Part shown: positions 46,621-57,803 of the stretch, in pieces
Layout: every line of letters starts with the position of its first letter
Numbering within the stretch: position 1 is the first letter of the stretch
NCBI RefSeq assembly: GCF_000001735.4
Contig: NC_003070.9
Span: 15,981,971 to 16,045,970 of the forward strand
Direction: 5' to 3'
DNA length: 64,000 nt
Source of the DNA: Arabidopsis thaliana
Lineage: Eukaryota; Streptophyta; Magnoliopsida; Brassicales; Brassicaceae
The notes under the pieces: model-generated
Databases searched by the model: none
Told to the model about the DNA's origin: nothing
What the model saw: only the letters and a program-made list of their open reading frames with translations
Made by a program: the position numbers and the translations under genes

Positions 46621-49600
46621 AATTTCCTAAGTTGATTGTCAGCCCGACCCAATGCTGGTTTTTCCAAATCATTGGCATCACGATGAGGTCAATTTCTTCA
46701 ACCAAACTGATGGAGAACCAGGAATGGTCCGCTTGAACTGGTTATTCCATTGGACGCGCAACTTATTTTTTGCAGATTGAAAGGAACGGTATTTTCCTTG
46801 TAGATAATTGCCCAACCAAGGTTTGATAATGACTGCGCGTTCTTTAGAGAGTGTCAATTTGTGCCATTCATTAAGGAAACTTCCTAGTACCTCCATGTGC
46901 TGCAAGTTGTTTAGCATGAATCATGTAAGTAGCATATTGATCCGCATGAACTAAAATGAGTTAATAGAAGTTTGTTTTACCATGGTATCAACCCAATTGG
47001 TCGGCTGTGCAAGCTGGAGCAAAAATCTGTGGGATATCACAATATCACCACGAGTGATGTGTTCCCTGAAATTATTAAGTAATTTTAGTTTTTCGATAAA
47101 GCATCAACAGATAGAGAAAAGTTAAAAGGGTAATCAAATTACTTATGAGGCTCCTTCTAAAGGGTGTCAATGAAATCTTTGAAATTTGTTTTGTCCAAAG
47201 TAGGAAACAAATCAATCTGATCCGTGGGGGGAGCATTTGGGTTTTTTTTTTGCAAAAACAAAACAAGTTGGGCTTCTTTTTAAGTGAAAGCGGTTGACAA
47301 CTGTTCCGTTGCAGGTGATGAATCACTGACTTCAACATAAGCTCCACTATTGGCGGGAACATCCTAAGATGTTATAAATGAAATTTAATATTTTGAGAAT
47401 GCCATAAATAAACCACCATTCCAAATGAGCAGCAGAAAATTCTACCTCTTCATCATCGTTTTCAATTTCATCATCTTCTTTATGATCATCGTCTTTTTGA
47501 TCATTTGGGTTTTTTTTGCAAAACAAAACAAGTTGGGCTTCTTTTTAAGTGAAAGCGGTTGACAACTGTTCCCTTGCAGGTGATGAATCACTGACTTCAA
47601 CATAAGCTCCACTATTGGCGGGAACATCCTAAGATGTTATAAATGAAATTTAATATTTTGAGAATGCCATAAATAAACCACCATTCCAAATGAGCAGCAG
47701 AAAATTCTACCTCTTCATCATCGTTTTCAATTTCATTATCTTCTTTATGATCATTGTCTTTTTGATCATCTTCTTTTTTATCATCCTACAAGGGAAAGAG
47801 GGTATAAAGTGAGTTATCCACGAAGTTAATTATATCCACAATTAAGAATCCATATAAAATACGTAGTCCACGTGGATAATGGATGATAATGTTACCTGTG
47901 GGTTGATGGGTGGTTCCCATTATATAAATTCAAGACTCTCTTTCCTGACCTCATCGGATGCAGCAACTGAAGAACTTATATTCTTGCACACTGTGTCAAG
48001 CAATGTGTCTACATTTTCAGCCAAGGACAAGTCTGAACTCTTAATCTCCTAGATAAGATAGAAGATGTATAACATTAGCATATGAGTAACATCCATTCTA
48101 AGAAACTCAAAGTAAAATGAAAACAGAAGGAGGTCGAAGAAAACCTCGGTAACATCATTAGGAGATGGTTTCGTTGCGGTATCGAAAACAGCAGGAGGTC
48201 GAGGAGAAGGCAGATGCTAAGGTAAAATGCAAATGTAGTTAGGTATATAATAGTTACATATTATGGACTTGAAACCGATATTGAAAAATTTACCTCGTCT
48301 CAAGATTTAGACTCAGTATCATAGATTGGTTGATCAGAGGGAGGGAGCTCGGTGCTATTAGCAGATATAAATTTGGGTAATATAACTGATGGAGTTTCAT
48401 CCTGAAAAGGCATATGCACATAATATATGACCAACATTATGTGGGGAACAAAATATGAAAGAACTTCATAACAATTACCAGATGCTTCTGTGGGGAACAA
48501 ACTGAATCCTTGCAGGTCTCCATGGATATCTTTTTCCATAACTGATCATCAACAATATTATCGGAATTTTCTGAGACTGTTTCGTCTCCAGCATGCATCG
48601 AAACATTGACCCCCCTTCCAATGACGTTAATGGTGGTGAAGGGGGAGTTATGATGTTTGTCGCCTCTACACCAGTGTTGACAGGAGATTGAGAGACTGTG
48701 CAGAGGTTTGTTTGGATGCGTACTTTCTTGAACGGATGATGAGTAGCCGGCCTGGACCTGTAAGATTGCAGGAGCCTGATCTTTTTCAGAAGATTTAGAT
48801 TCTCAGATCTTAACTTCTTAACACTCTCCGTAAATTCATGTCTTATAGAAGAAAACTGAGACTTCACCCACAATTTAATGTCTTCTCCTTCATTAGCCTT
48901 ATCTGTTGCTTCATCATCATTATCTTCTGCTTCATCATCATCAACCAATTCTAACTTACGCTTCCAGCCTCGCGTGGATGTACTAACTTTTGTTTTTGAT
49001 GGAGTTCTTTTAGAAGAAGAAGTTGGCGAAAGTTTCTTTTTCCTGATAACTATATATTTCTTGTGTTGTACTACAGGCTCCTTTTCATTGACATAAATGA
49101 GCGGTAGATCAGCATAACCACCAGGCCACTCCTTTTTGGTGAAATTATGGCATTTGCTTATCTGTTTAATCAAATAAAGAACCTTCTTGTCTCTCACTTC
49201 ATCATCCCACTCACCCCAACCATCCTCATTGGTGTTTACAGACAGCATAGGGATAACAGTCATCTGAAGAAACAAACTCAGAAAATTAGACCTACTAAAA
49301 ATGTCATGAAAGCACATGAAAGAAAAGGTACAACAACAATGATTACAATTACTTACATCAGGAACACGTTCAAGGAGATGAACATCGTTGATAGAAAGAT
49401 TGTTTTTCGGTATCCCAATTGAATGTCATTCCAAAAAGGTTCTCTCATCTGCAGAACCAGGAATTTGTCCAGTAGACCAGAAATGTTCCTATAAGCAAGA
49501 AGGTGCAGGGCTAAGGGAAAGCCATAAATAGCTATACTTTGCTGTTGCATCTGATTTGTGAATTGTTGGATGGGATCTTCTAGCTTGATTCCAAGACGAG

Positions 49601-50543
49601 ACCTCTATCTCTTAGAATCAGCCATTGAAGGTTTGTTTCTAACATGCCTCATGATCTGAATAGTCTTCAAAAAAGATTCTCTCCCCCATGGGAAAGCAAG
49701 GAATGAGTCAATGTCCTCTAACATCTTAACATACTTGAAAGTTGGACGATGAGTCTGGTTATTAGCAATAAGAACTCCATCAACAATCAAAAGCAGAGCC
49801 AGGGGGAGTTTTAAAGGGTTCTCAATCCCTTTTAAAGCTTGGAACTTAGAGGAAACATCAGCTAGTGTTGCATTCTTATCTTCCCCAATCAAAACATTCC
49901 AGTAATCATTCGTCCCATTCTCACGTCTAGGGAAGAAGTCAGGTTCATACTCCTCCGGAAATTCACCACACGGCAAACCAGTTACAGAACCAAACTCAAC
50001 TAAAGAGAATCTAAGAGGCTGTCCACCAAAAACAGTCCACATTTCGTATTTCTGCTTGGTAACTAACTGTCTACATAACAAAGCATGAACTAGTTTGCCG
50101 GAGATTGGACATTCGCTAACCCTTAAACTAAACAAAGACCCAAAACAAGAGTCTATGATGGTTTCCATCTCCTTGGAACCTTTCAAGACGTCACATATTA
50201 CAGTGAGAATGTCGGGTCTGGAGTAGATATTGAGACGAGCATCAGGGTAACGGTCAGTTGCGAAATGCCGTGGAGGGAGACGAGTGTCGAGGTCATTTGT
50301 ATCATCTTCAACTGCGCTTGAAATCAAAGGGATGATTTGTAAGAAAATTTTGGAACAACAATGGATTAAACGTTCAAATAACTGTAACTGGTAAAAGAAC
50401 AAAGAAAAACATAGTCGATTACCTGTCATTTTTTCTGAAAGAAGTGAAAAGTAATATCGAAGGATTTGAATGTCGGATTGCAAACTAGGAAATGAGTCTG
50501 ATTTACTGGGCGATGAATTAAGGATTGCTAACCGAGGAAACAA
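46621..50543 (-). pseudogene. DUF1985-Ulp1 TE gene, second copy, truncated in the protease domain
   Basis: DUF1985 is at about 50,310-49,605 (RLPPRHFATDRYPDARLN, FSLVEFGSVTGLPCGEFPEE, FLAFPWGRESFLKTI), then a nonsense codon and more domain to 49,353. The exon at 49,263-48,500 holds a WGEWDDEVRDKKVLYLIKQI segment, a basic linker and an acidic DDDEAEDNDDEA stretch with coiled coil. Ser/Pro-rich small exons follow. The C48 domain begins at 47,057 (GDIVISHRFLLQLAQPTNWV), continues with ERAVIIKPWLGNYLQGKYRS, and reaches IDLIVMPMIWKNQHWVGLTI, where the catalytic His is the last domain motif present. The Asp and Cys parts are replaced by F-box-like sequence at about 46,620. It is non-functional as a protease. 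Confidence 0.82.
47234..47768 (-). repeat. 267-bp tandem duplication including an exon of the DUF1985-Ulp1 gene
   Basis: Units at 47,234-47,501 and 47,502-47,768 both contain AAGCGGTTGACAACTGTT, the CATCATCGTTTTCAATTTCAT segment and GGGTTTTTTTTGCAAA. They differ at only a few positions. The duplicated exon encodes a short acidic linker upstream of the C48 domain. Confidence 0.85.
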
Positions 50544-50667
50544 AGGTTAATTTCAACAAAGACTGTTAAAATCATGAAGGATTCGCCGGAATAATTTCAC
50601 GCTTAGGTCAAAGAGATGAAGGTTTGGTCGGGTCGTTTTACTTCAGAAAGACTGTTAAAAATATTAT

Positions 50668-52080
50668 TTAATTCCTCAACCACATGAAATTAATTATGGT
50701 TAACCTATTTTGGTGGGGCTTATGGTAAAAAAACTTAAAAAAGTGCATACTCCCTTCCAAGTGCTCCTTTGCATAATTGAAACTCAAAAAAGTGTCCTTC
50801 TGCCTAATATCCCCTAATTTTTTAACCGTGATCACGACATCTTTTGCTTTAGCGTGTGCACCTTTCAATATGCCTGCAAGTGTATAATGAAACAAGAATT
50901 TGATATAGAATGTTCAGACCAACTAATAAAAAAATAGAATGTTCTGCATCAACCCAATAAAAAAAAAGAATGGAAGCCAAAAGACGACATGCTTACTGTT
51001 TGTGAATGGAGGAATGAAGAATGAAGATTGAAGGATCAACAAGCTCCTCATAGTTCGTGTTTTGCACAAGGTACAACATTTCACAGAGTTGCAAGTACAC
51101 GAAACCTAACTCGTAACTAGACATGAAACCAATACCAGCATTACTCGACTCTGTAGTAGACTTAAAAGATAATTAGGCTGTCAAATAGAGAGAATGGAAA
51201 TAAAAACAATTCATCTTACACACAAACTCGAAGGTAGCTTGAAAAATCAATAAGAAGAAGCAAAATTTTCATTTCCCTATGGGTAAAAAAAGTACATTGG
51301 TTAACATACAACGATATAACGCATCACTCGTAACATATACGAGGGAAAGAAATCTGTAAGTAGGATTACTAAGATTCTAACCTGCAAGTCAAGTAGAGAC
51401 AAGAAGACTGTACAAGTTCAGCTCTGCATCCTTTGGTGAAGTTTTGGTCCATTGCCGCCTTCAGAAACTAAGACGGTGTAAGAATCTTGACTGATTGATT
51501 AATACTGAGACGATATGTAAAAAAATTAAACATACTTCATAGAATACAACAGCCATATCAACCACATCATCTCTCTCATCACCAATTCTCAAGGAATCTT
51601 TCAAATTCCTTAACTCATCTATAGCTGCCAAAACAAAAGATGAGCCAAATGAACAAAAGGAATGATATTTGAAAAAAAAAAAGCAAAGTCATCTCTATAT
51701 ACATATTCTCCTTCTCCTATCACGTGAGTTTGAATGCCCACTCTGAACACTCGTCACTATGTTATCTGACGCTTGGCTCTACAGGCAAAAGAAATATTTT
51801 CAAAGGGCACGAAAAAAAGATATAGCATCATAGTGAAGAAACTCTCTGGAGTATACATACCTGTCAAGCGGCATTCTTAACGAAGGTAACATCATTAGAA
51901 AAATTAAAGTTTTCCAAAATCCTCCCACATAAATCACATGCCCTACAAGCTCATCATTCGTAAGTCGGAGCTGGTAGAATCATAACCGCAAGAGTTTAAA
52001 AATCTCGAAAACACTTACCAACCACCGTCGAAGGGGCAAATTCCGGGAACATTCTTCGCACAATGCTTACACCACACCAT
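50668..52080 (-). pseudogene. BRF1: BRF1-like (TFIIIB subunit) gene, N-terminal half, with introns
   Basis: The start is at 52,080. Exon 1 (52,080-52,019) gives MVWCKHCAKNVPGICPFDGG. Exon 2 (51,942-51,861) gives ACDLCGRILENFNFSNDVTF, VKNAA, completing the TFIIB-type zinc ribbon (two Cx2C pairs). Later exons give ASDNIVTSVQSGHSNSRDR (about 51,775-51,720), IDELRNLKDSLRIGDERDDV (about 51,630-51,540), DQNFTKGCRAELVQSSCLYL (about 51,480-51,385), LLIDFSSYLRVCV (about 51,275-51,225), YELGFVYLQLCEMLYLVQNT (about 51,120-51,005) and LKGAHAKAKDVV (about 50,860), covering the first cyclin fold. BRF1 recruits RNA polymerase III with TBP. An in-frame TGA at the exon 2 end and the abrupt loss after 50,800 mark a pseudogene. 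Kept introns mean it arose by DNA duplication or capture, not retroposition. Confidence 0.85.
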
Positions 52081-52378
52081 GGCCCTCCTCTAAAAACTAA
52101 AACTCAAAGACAGGGGCTTCAAGCGAAAATACATACAACGTCAGATATTTTTAAGCGATCTCACAAACCTACAATTGAACTTTCTTACCAGAAATTGAAC
52201 TTTTCTTACCAGAAATTGAATTCGCCGTCGCCTAGATTAGCTTGTCGTAAGTTTTTCCCCCGCACAATTAAAAAGCAAGAGAAGGAGAAATTTGAGAGTC
52301 ACAAACAAGTTGGCTCTAAAGTGGGAAGTCGACTTAACCCACTCCTTTTTTTATATACATAGTACTATTCAATACAAC

Positions 52379-52419
52379 AGCCCAACCCTTATTTGTTTTT
52401 ACGCCCATTAATCGGCCCA
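52379..52419. promoter_or_regulatory. Site II-like TGGGCY motifs upstream of the BRF1-like gene
   Basis: Two TGGGCY motifs read on the minus strand (complements of AGCCCA at 52,379-52,384 and GGCCCA at 52,414-52,419) lie about 300 bp upstream of the start codon. Site II elements are common in plant promoters of translation- and growth-related genes. This suggests the BRF1 duplicate came with its promoter. Confidence 0.35.
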
Positions 52420-52748
52420 TTAATAAATCGGATTTGGCAAATAAACCGAACTTAATGTACAAAACCGGAATCGAAGCAAAAAATATTGAACAGAATCAAA
52501 CCAAAAATTTGAAAATATCTAAATGGATACTACATTCTATAACCGAAAAAACTGAAGGTCAATCGGTGTCAAACTGAAATATTATCCAAAATATAATTAT
52601 ATTTTTAAAAAATTTAGTTATTGTAGACTAAATAATTAAAAATACTTGATAATAGATAAATAATAATAAATATTTGAAAATAACTGAAAATATCTTAAAA
52701 TATCCTAAACAAAAAACTCAAAGGAAAATAACCGAATATATACCAAAT

Positions 52749-53165
52749 TGATCATCATCTCAAAACTTTTGATGGTCATTTCATTTCTCCCAATAATTAT
52801 TTAATATGTTTTTTATAATATTTGCAATTATTTAAATTAAATAAAAACTCTGTGATATAAGGAGGATGACATAACTAACAAAAGTGTTCATATTTTTATT
52901 TTTATTTATCGTAAGGAAGATGACATAATTAATAAAAGTGTTTATATGACCGTTTTGTAATATTATACATTCTCCAAAATTCATACTTTAGCAACAAAGC
53001 CGAAAGTGTTATGAATAATAGATATTATATGGATGCCCATTTAGAGCCCATTAGCATATTCTAGAAGTCTTTAAATTACTTTGTTACCCTAATATGTATC
53101 TCCTATATATATCTTCTACTTACTTATGAATAATACACAACAACAATTTATAACCTAGTTTTACA
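52749..53165 (+). repeat. 5' LTR of Copia-type element B, 417 bp
   Basis: Begins TGATCATCATCTC, ends TTTTACA, and aligns over its full length with 12,747-13,170 with a few substitutions and small indels. Confidence 0.75.
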
Positions 53166-53883
53166 ACACGTTATCAGCACGAAGCCCTTGCCAAGCAAGC
53201 TAACATAAAATTTTGCCATCGTATGTTAGTGATGGGACCTTATCACATCCAAGTATCATTCTAAAATTTATACTGCTTTATAATTGAGTTTGTTATATTC
53301 TCTGTTTTGAAAACATTAAATCCATACTTCGACAAATGTTTTAATATTTATTCAGTTTACCTTCTTTGATTTGGTATAGTCGATTGAATTTTTATCATTG
53401 CTTTGAATTATCGATTATAGTTATTTGGTTTAATTAGATTGATTAGTATATTATTGCATATGGATTCAATATGACGAGATCGGTTGACTGCACTATTCGA
53501 TTAGAGATAATATATTATTTTATTGTTATCTCTTCTATGCATCACCGTTTGATTATCGTCACACATCAGAACTACATATTTATTATTAGGATATTTTGTT
53601 GACTTAGTTCTTTGGTTTATGTTCCCCGTTTAAAAACTTTTGGCAAAATTAATTAGATATCATTGTTCTCGTTGTTTCTGGTTTGTTATGTTAATATATG
53701 ATTCGCTAATTCATGCTTAGTTGTGAAATGTATGTTGCTGTTTTTATTTAATTCTTTGTAGCTAATCATATGTTGATGTTATTTTAAGTACCGATTATTA
53801 CTTTTGTTTAATCACATATAGTATATTGATTTATTTTTGCGAAATCATCGATTATTTAATCACACTTCTATATATTCAACAAA

Positions 53884-54902
53884 ATGCCAAATCTCACGAG
53901 AGTTGCGTTTGAGGCCCTTGATATTTCTGGGAAGAATTATTTATCTTGGGTATTGGATGTTGAGATGCACCTAATTTTTGAGGAACTTGGGGATACAATT
54001 ATCGAAGGAAGTGAAGCAAGCAGCCAAATCAAAGCAAAGGCTATGATTTTCCTTCGCCATTAGCTTCATGAAGACCTTAAGAATGAATACTTAACCGTGA
54101 AAGATCCTGAGATTCTTTGGAAAGATTTCAAGGACATGTTTGATCACCAAAAAACGGGGGTATTACCCAAAGCTCGTTTTGATTGGCTGCATTTGAGACT
54201 AGAGAACTTTAAGTTTGTAGCTGAATACAACTCAGCGATGTTTAAGATCACTTCTAAGCTGAAGTTGTATGGGGAAAAGGTCATTGATGCATAAATGTTC
54301 GGAAAGACAAACACCACCTTTCACGCGAATAATATTGTCTTACAAACACAATATCGTGAAAAATGATACAAGAAGTATTATGAGCTCATATCCTCCCTTC
54401 TTCTAGCGGAGAAGAATAATAAGTTGCTAATGCAGAACCATGTATCAAGTCAAACCGGTTCCACTCCATTCCTGGAAGGAAATGTGACATCCCACCATGA
54501 CAAAAAAAAGTTACCATAGTGGTTGTGGTCATGGACGTGGACGTGGACGTGGACGTGGAGATGGACATGGACATGGATATGTACGTGGCTTTGGTCGAGG
54601 TCGAGGTCGAAGTGTTTCTTTTAAGAACACAAATTCTCACCGAAAGTAGGAAAGGAAGGATGATAACAAACATGAAAAAACCCAATGGAAATGTGACCAA
54701 TGTATGTGACCGTTGTGGAGGAAATGGTCATTGGTTTCACACATGTCGTATACCAAAGTATCTTGTTGAGCTTTACAAACAATCATTGAAACAAGATGGA
54801 AAGAACACAGAGACAAATCTTGTGTACGAAAAAGGCGAAGATGATACCACTCATATGGAACTCGATGATTTTCTAACCCATGATGGAAACATTGATTCTT
54901 AG
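53884..54902 (+). pseudogene. gag (UBN2/DUF4219-like) with RG-rich repeat and zinc knuckle
   Basis: The start is MPNLTRVAFEALDISGKNY. The UBN2 domain continues to 54,294 (DPEILWKDFKDMFDHQKTGV, NFKFVAEYNSAMFKITSKL) with a stop near 54,061. A frame-shifted middle part holds a Gly-Arg/His-rich minisatellite near 54,520-54,615. The last part, 54,519-54,902, has the knuckle CDRCGGNGHWFHTC, then IPKYLVELYKQSLKQD and a stop after DDFLTHDGNIDS. The natural stop after a short acidic tail suggests this gag was not part of a long gag-pol frame. Confidence 0.8.
54520..54615 (+). repeat. Minisatellite of GGACGT/GGACAT and GGTCGA units
   Basis: About 9 six-base GGACGT/GGACAT-like units followed by GGTCGA units. 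In the gag frame they would code for Gly-Arg/His repeats. Neighbouring frames are also open, so several overlapping ORFs here are repeat artefacts. Confidence 0.85.
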
Positions 54903-55149
54903 ATTTTAATTATGTTTTTTAGCATTTACGTTATTTAATTTTTATTTTAATGTTGTTTTGGTTTTATGATTTTATTTATTTCCTTAAACATGGTCGAATT
55001 TTTAATTATTTTTGAGAAATTGCCTCAAATGGCATTAAATGATGTTTTTGGGACATAATGAGCATCTAAATATTTTTGTGACATATGTATAGCATTCTCA
55101 TTTATTTTCAATTTTTAAACAACGAATAATATAATTAAAAGAAAATAAA
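54903..55149. other. 3' flank of Copia-type element B
   Basis: AT-rich. I looked for a second LTR copy (TGATCATCATCTC...TTTTACA) and did not find one. Confidence 0.4.
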
Positions 55150-56190
55150 TTGAAAATAGATCTCCAGCTCACGCTTCCAACGCGATGACCATTGACGAGC
55201 CCGACGACCATCGACGAAGGCTTCGTGCTCGAGCTCGAGGACATTTCCGACAAAGCTTTGAGCTCCGATCTGCATTTCCGACGAGGCTTCATAGGTTTGA
55301 TCTTCAGTCAGTTATTAAATCGATATATTTCTCCAGAAATTTCCAATTTCTTCATCTTCTTCTTCACTAATTTTGTTGACGAAATTAGACGAGTACTGTT
55401 GCTTAATGGTGTTCTTCTTCACCGTTGTTGTTTACTGTTGTCTAATGGCGTTCAATTTTTGAATTGATTCGTGAATTTGTGATTTTAATTGATTTTGAAC
55501 ACCTATGACATATTTGCCTCTTTTGAATCGATATTGAACAGCTACTCTTGTTGTCTCATGAATATACCATCCACAAACATAAAAAAACTAGCCTAATCTC
55601 TAAAATAATTGTAATTCTTTCCAAGTATTTGAAAGTTTGATAAAGAGCCAACAAATCCTGTGGATTTTGGAGCAGAGACTTTGAGTTATGAGGATTATTA
55701 CGATGAAACAAGAGATAGATATGATAAAGCTTTTCTGATGATGATTACTTATCAGTGTGATGCTTTGGTTGACAAGTTTAATGTCACTCCTTTGATTATT
55801 GGTTTGGTTGGACCTATCTCTTTACGTTACATGGCTCTCTCTCTGGTGGTTATGACGATGATTGGGCTGATAAAGCCATTCGTGAATCCGAACTTCAATC
55901 TGAAGATGGTAGAAATCTTTTGACAATATTGTGTTGTTTGGTGTGATTCTATTTGTTACTAAGTTTCACTCTTTTTGGTGTCTTGCATTGCAGGTGAAGT
56001 AAAAGATACTAAGAGGCCTAAAACACACAAAGCTGAGCCGTGTAACTTAGATGGTAAAAGAGCAGTGACGATATGGTTTAGTATGCTTAAAATGACTATG
56101 CCTTTATCGAGTTCTTTGGTGATATCTTTCCTTGCTTGTCACCAAGCGGGAGCACCGGTTCCACCCACATATATTGTGAGATAGGCACAA
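55150..56190 (+). pseudogene. Unrecognised plant gene fragment, several exons
   Basis: A coding-like first exon lies near 55,180-55,290. A second at about 55,626-55,915 reads FDKEPTNPVDFGAETLSYED, YYDETRDRYDKAFLMMITYQ and, after a frame change, GSLSGGYDDDWADKAIRESE, LQSEDG before a donor. A third follows the acceptor TTGCATTGCAG at 55,993 and reads EVKDTKRPKTHKAEPCNLDG. Splice-like borders and acidic, low-repeat protein composition suggest a real host gene, but I do not recognise the family. Frame changes suggest it is broken. It lies just left of the Athila-like LTR. Confidence 0.5.
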
Positions 56191-56562
56191 GAAGTAAAGC
56201 TTCTATATTTGTCTTGTTTTCTCGATATTAGAGAGCGAATGGGAGAGTGATCAGCTGTGTGTCCGGTGAAAGCAATATACAGATATGATCCTTTCTAGTC
56301 ATGTGTTTTTCAGTTTTAACTCTCTTTCTATTTTCCTGTCTATGGTTTTTGTTTGTAGGTACTTCATCCATCAGTCGGAACTTCATCTATCTCTACTGTA
56401 CATGGAATAGAGCAGGTAAAAACACATTTGTATATGTTTTTAGGAGGGGAACATACATATTCAGGATGACCTTCCTAAACCAGAGGTAATTACTTCCATT
56501 CGACTTTTTTGCGGTTGTAAATGTCTGTTCATTTGTCTATCTATGTTTGTGTTTGTAGAAAC

Positions 56563-56927
56563 TGATATAACCCGATTTTCACCGATTTTATCTATGTTTT
56601 AGGTATACGATTTTGAGTCTTTATGTTATTTCTCGAGTCTTTTTAGTGTCTTTTCAGGTATTCTATGCAGTGGGACAATAATGGAGATAAGGAGACATTT
56701 TGGAGCAAAAGTTAAGGAAAAGAGCTAAGGACGATTTTGGTTCAGGAATCAGCGAGGAGTGTCGATCGACACACTCTTGGTGTCGATCGACACCAGTTTC
56801 GGCCCAGCAGAAGTCCATGACGCTTTCAAGTTTACAAAAGAGGAAATTTGCCCCAGAAGACTTTCCTATTTGCATTATTAGTCCCTGGACGTTTTTAGGG
56901 TTTTATATATATTGTTTTTAGACCTAA
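56563..56927 (+). mobile_element. Athila-like LTR, part left of the Harbinger insertion
   Basis: Starts TGATATAACCCGATTTTCACC and contains two TGTCGATCGACAC palindromic motifs at about 56,760-56,800, well known in Brassicaceae Athila-type LTRs. It runs to GACCTAA at 56,927, where the Harbinger TIR begins. The LTR resumes at 63,366. Confidence 0.7.
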
Positions 56928-57221
56928 GAGCAAGTCTAGTAAGGGTTTTTAGTAGATTTCTTAGATGGGTTTCTATGTTAAAATGGGCCCAGATGATAGA
57001 AAAACAGTTGAATCCATTTACGATCGTTCCTAAAATTGGGTTTTTCGCGACCCAATAGAAACTCATACGTGGCCTCATTTAATTGGATAAACTGATTGAC
57101 AAAACCAAAAAAAAAACCTACACGCTTATTTTTTTTTTCTTCTCTCTCTCTCTTCTTCTTCTTCGCCGACGACAGAGACACCAAAGACGATTGATTTCAA
57201 ATCGATTCTCTTCGTTCCGCC

Positions 57222-57803
57222 ATGGAATGCAGCATCAAGCTCGAGAAATCTCTTCGTTCTAAAAACCCAGGTCCTTCAAATACTTCGGCTTTTCAACTTC
57301 ATAGTTCCTAGAAATTTTTAAATTTCAGCTCCTCTTGTTTTTTCACATTAAGCAAACCTCTAAATTTTGCAGTTTTCTCTGATAGTCCGATACATGATTA
57401 AGTAGGTTGCTTTACTTTACTTTAGTTGGCGAATGTATGTTCTTGTTGTCTTCTCTGAGAGTATGAAAGTATAAAGTTTTGATTTTTGGGTGATGTTATT
57501 TCAGTTAAAGCCGTTGAAGCTATCTTAGAGACTAGTGATAAGCTTGAGCAGTGGAGCAAAGAACCAGAATCTGCTATTGATTACTGTTTACAATTTATTT
57601 GGTTCTTGGAATTGCTTACACGAGTGAAGAATCAGCAAGTTGGTTCTTGGAATTGCTTACACGAGTAAAGAATGTGTATGATAAGGGTGATAATGAGTCT
57701 AAAGCGTTGGCTTTGATTCTGTTTGGTTGTTGGAGAGATTTTGTTGGTGAATTTGCTCCTGTACGGTTAATTGGTTTTCAGCAGTACGGTTTCTCCTCAT
57801 GAT
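57222..57803 (+). pseudogene. Captured fragment 1: unidentified plant gene, 5' exons
   Basis: The sequence MECSIKLEKSLRSKNPG ends near 57,270 at a possible donor. A second exon from about 57,506 reads VKAVEAILETSDKLEQWSKE, PESAIDYCL, then, after a 41-bp tandem duplication, FLELLTRVKNVYDKGDNESK, ALALILFGCWRDFVGEFAPV. It looks like conserved helical protein, but I do not recognise the family. More gene-like sequence (GGFATKV, NPKAKVVVSLRSNA) is near 57,960-58,050. It lies between the left TIR and ORF1. Confidence 0.6.
57599..57680 (+). repeat. 41-bp tandem duplication in captured fragment 1
   Basis: TTGGTTCTTGGAATTGCTTA and the following CACGAGT(G/A)AAGAAT occur at 57,599 and 57,640. The duplication disrupts the captured reading frame. 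Confidence 0.85.

Larger units (their letters stand above)
52749..54902 (+). mobile_element. Copia-type element B: 5' LTR plus gag only
   Basis: The LTR at 52,749-53,165 is followed by a primer-site-like ACACGTTATCAGCACG, a leader and a gag gene. No protease, integrase or RT follows, and no 3' LTR is found before 55.1 kb. The layout matches gag-only retrotransposon derivatives, though a simple truncation is equally possible. It is colinear with element A at 12.7 and 23.0 kb, but lacks about 570 bp of leader present there. Confidence 0.72.

Noticed and set aside
54386..54700. Minus-strand frame with Ser-Thr repeats
   Set aside because: Antisense reading of the GGACGT minisatellite in the gag gene.
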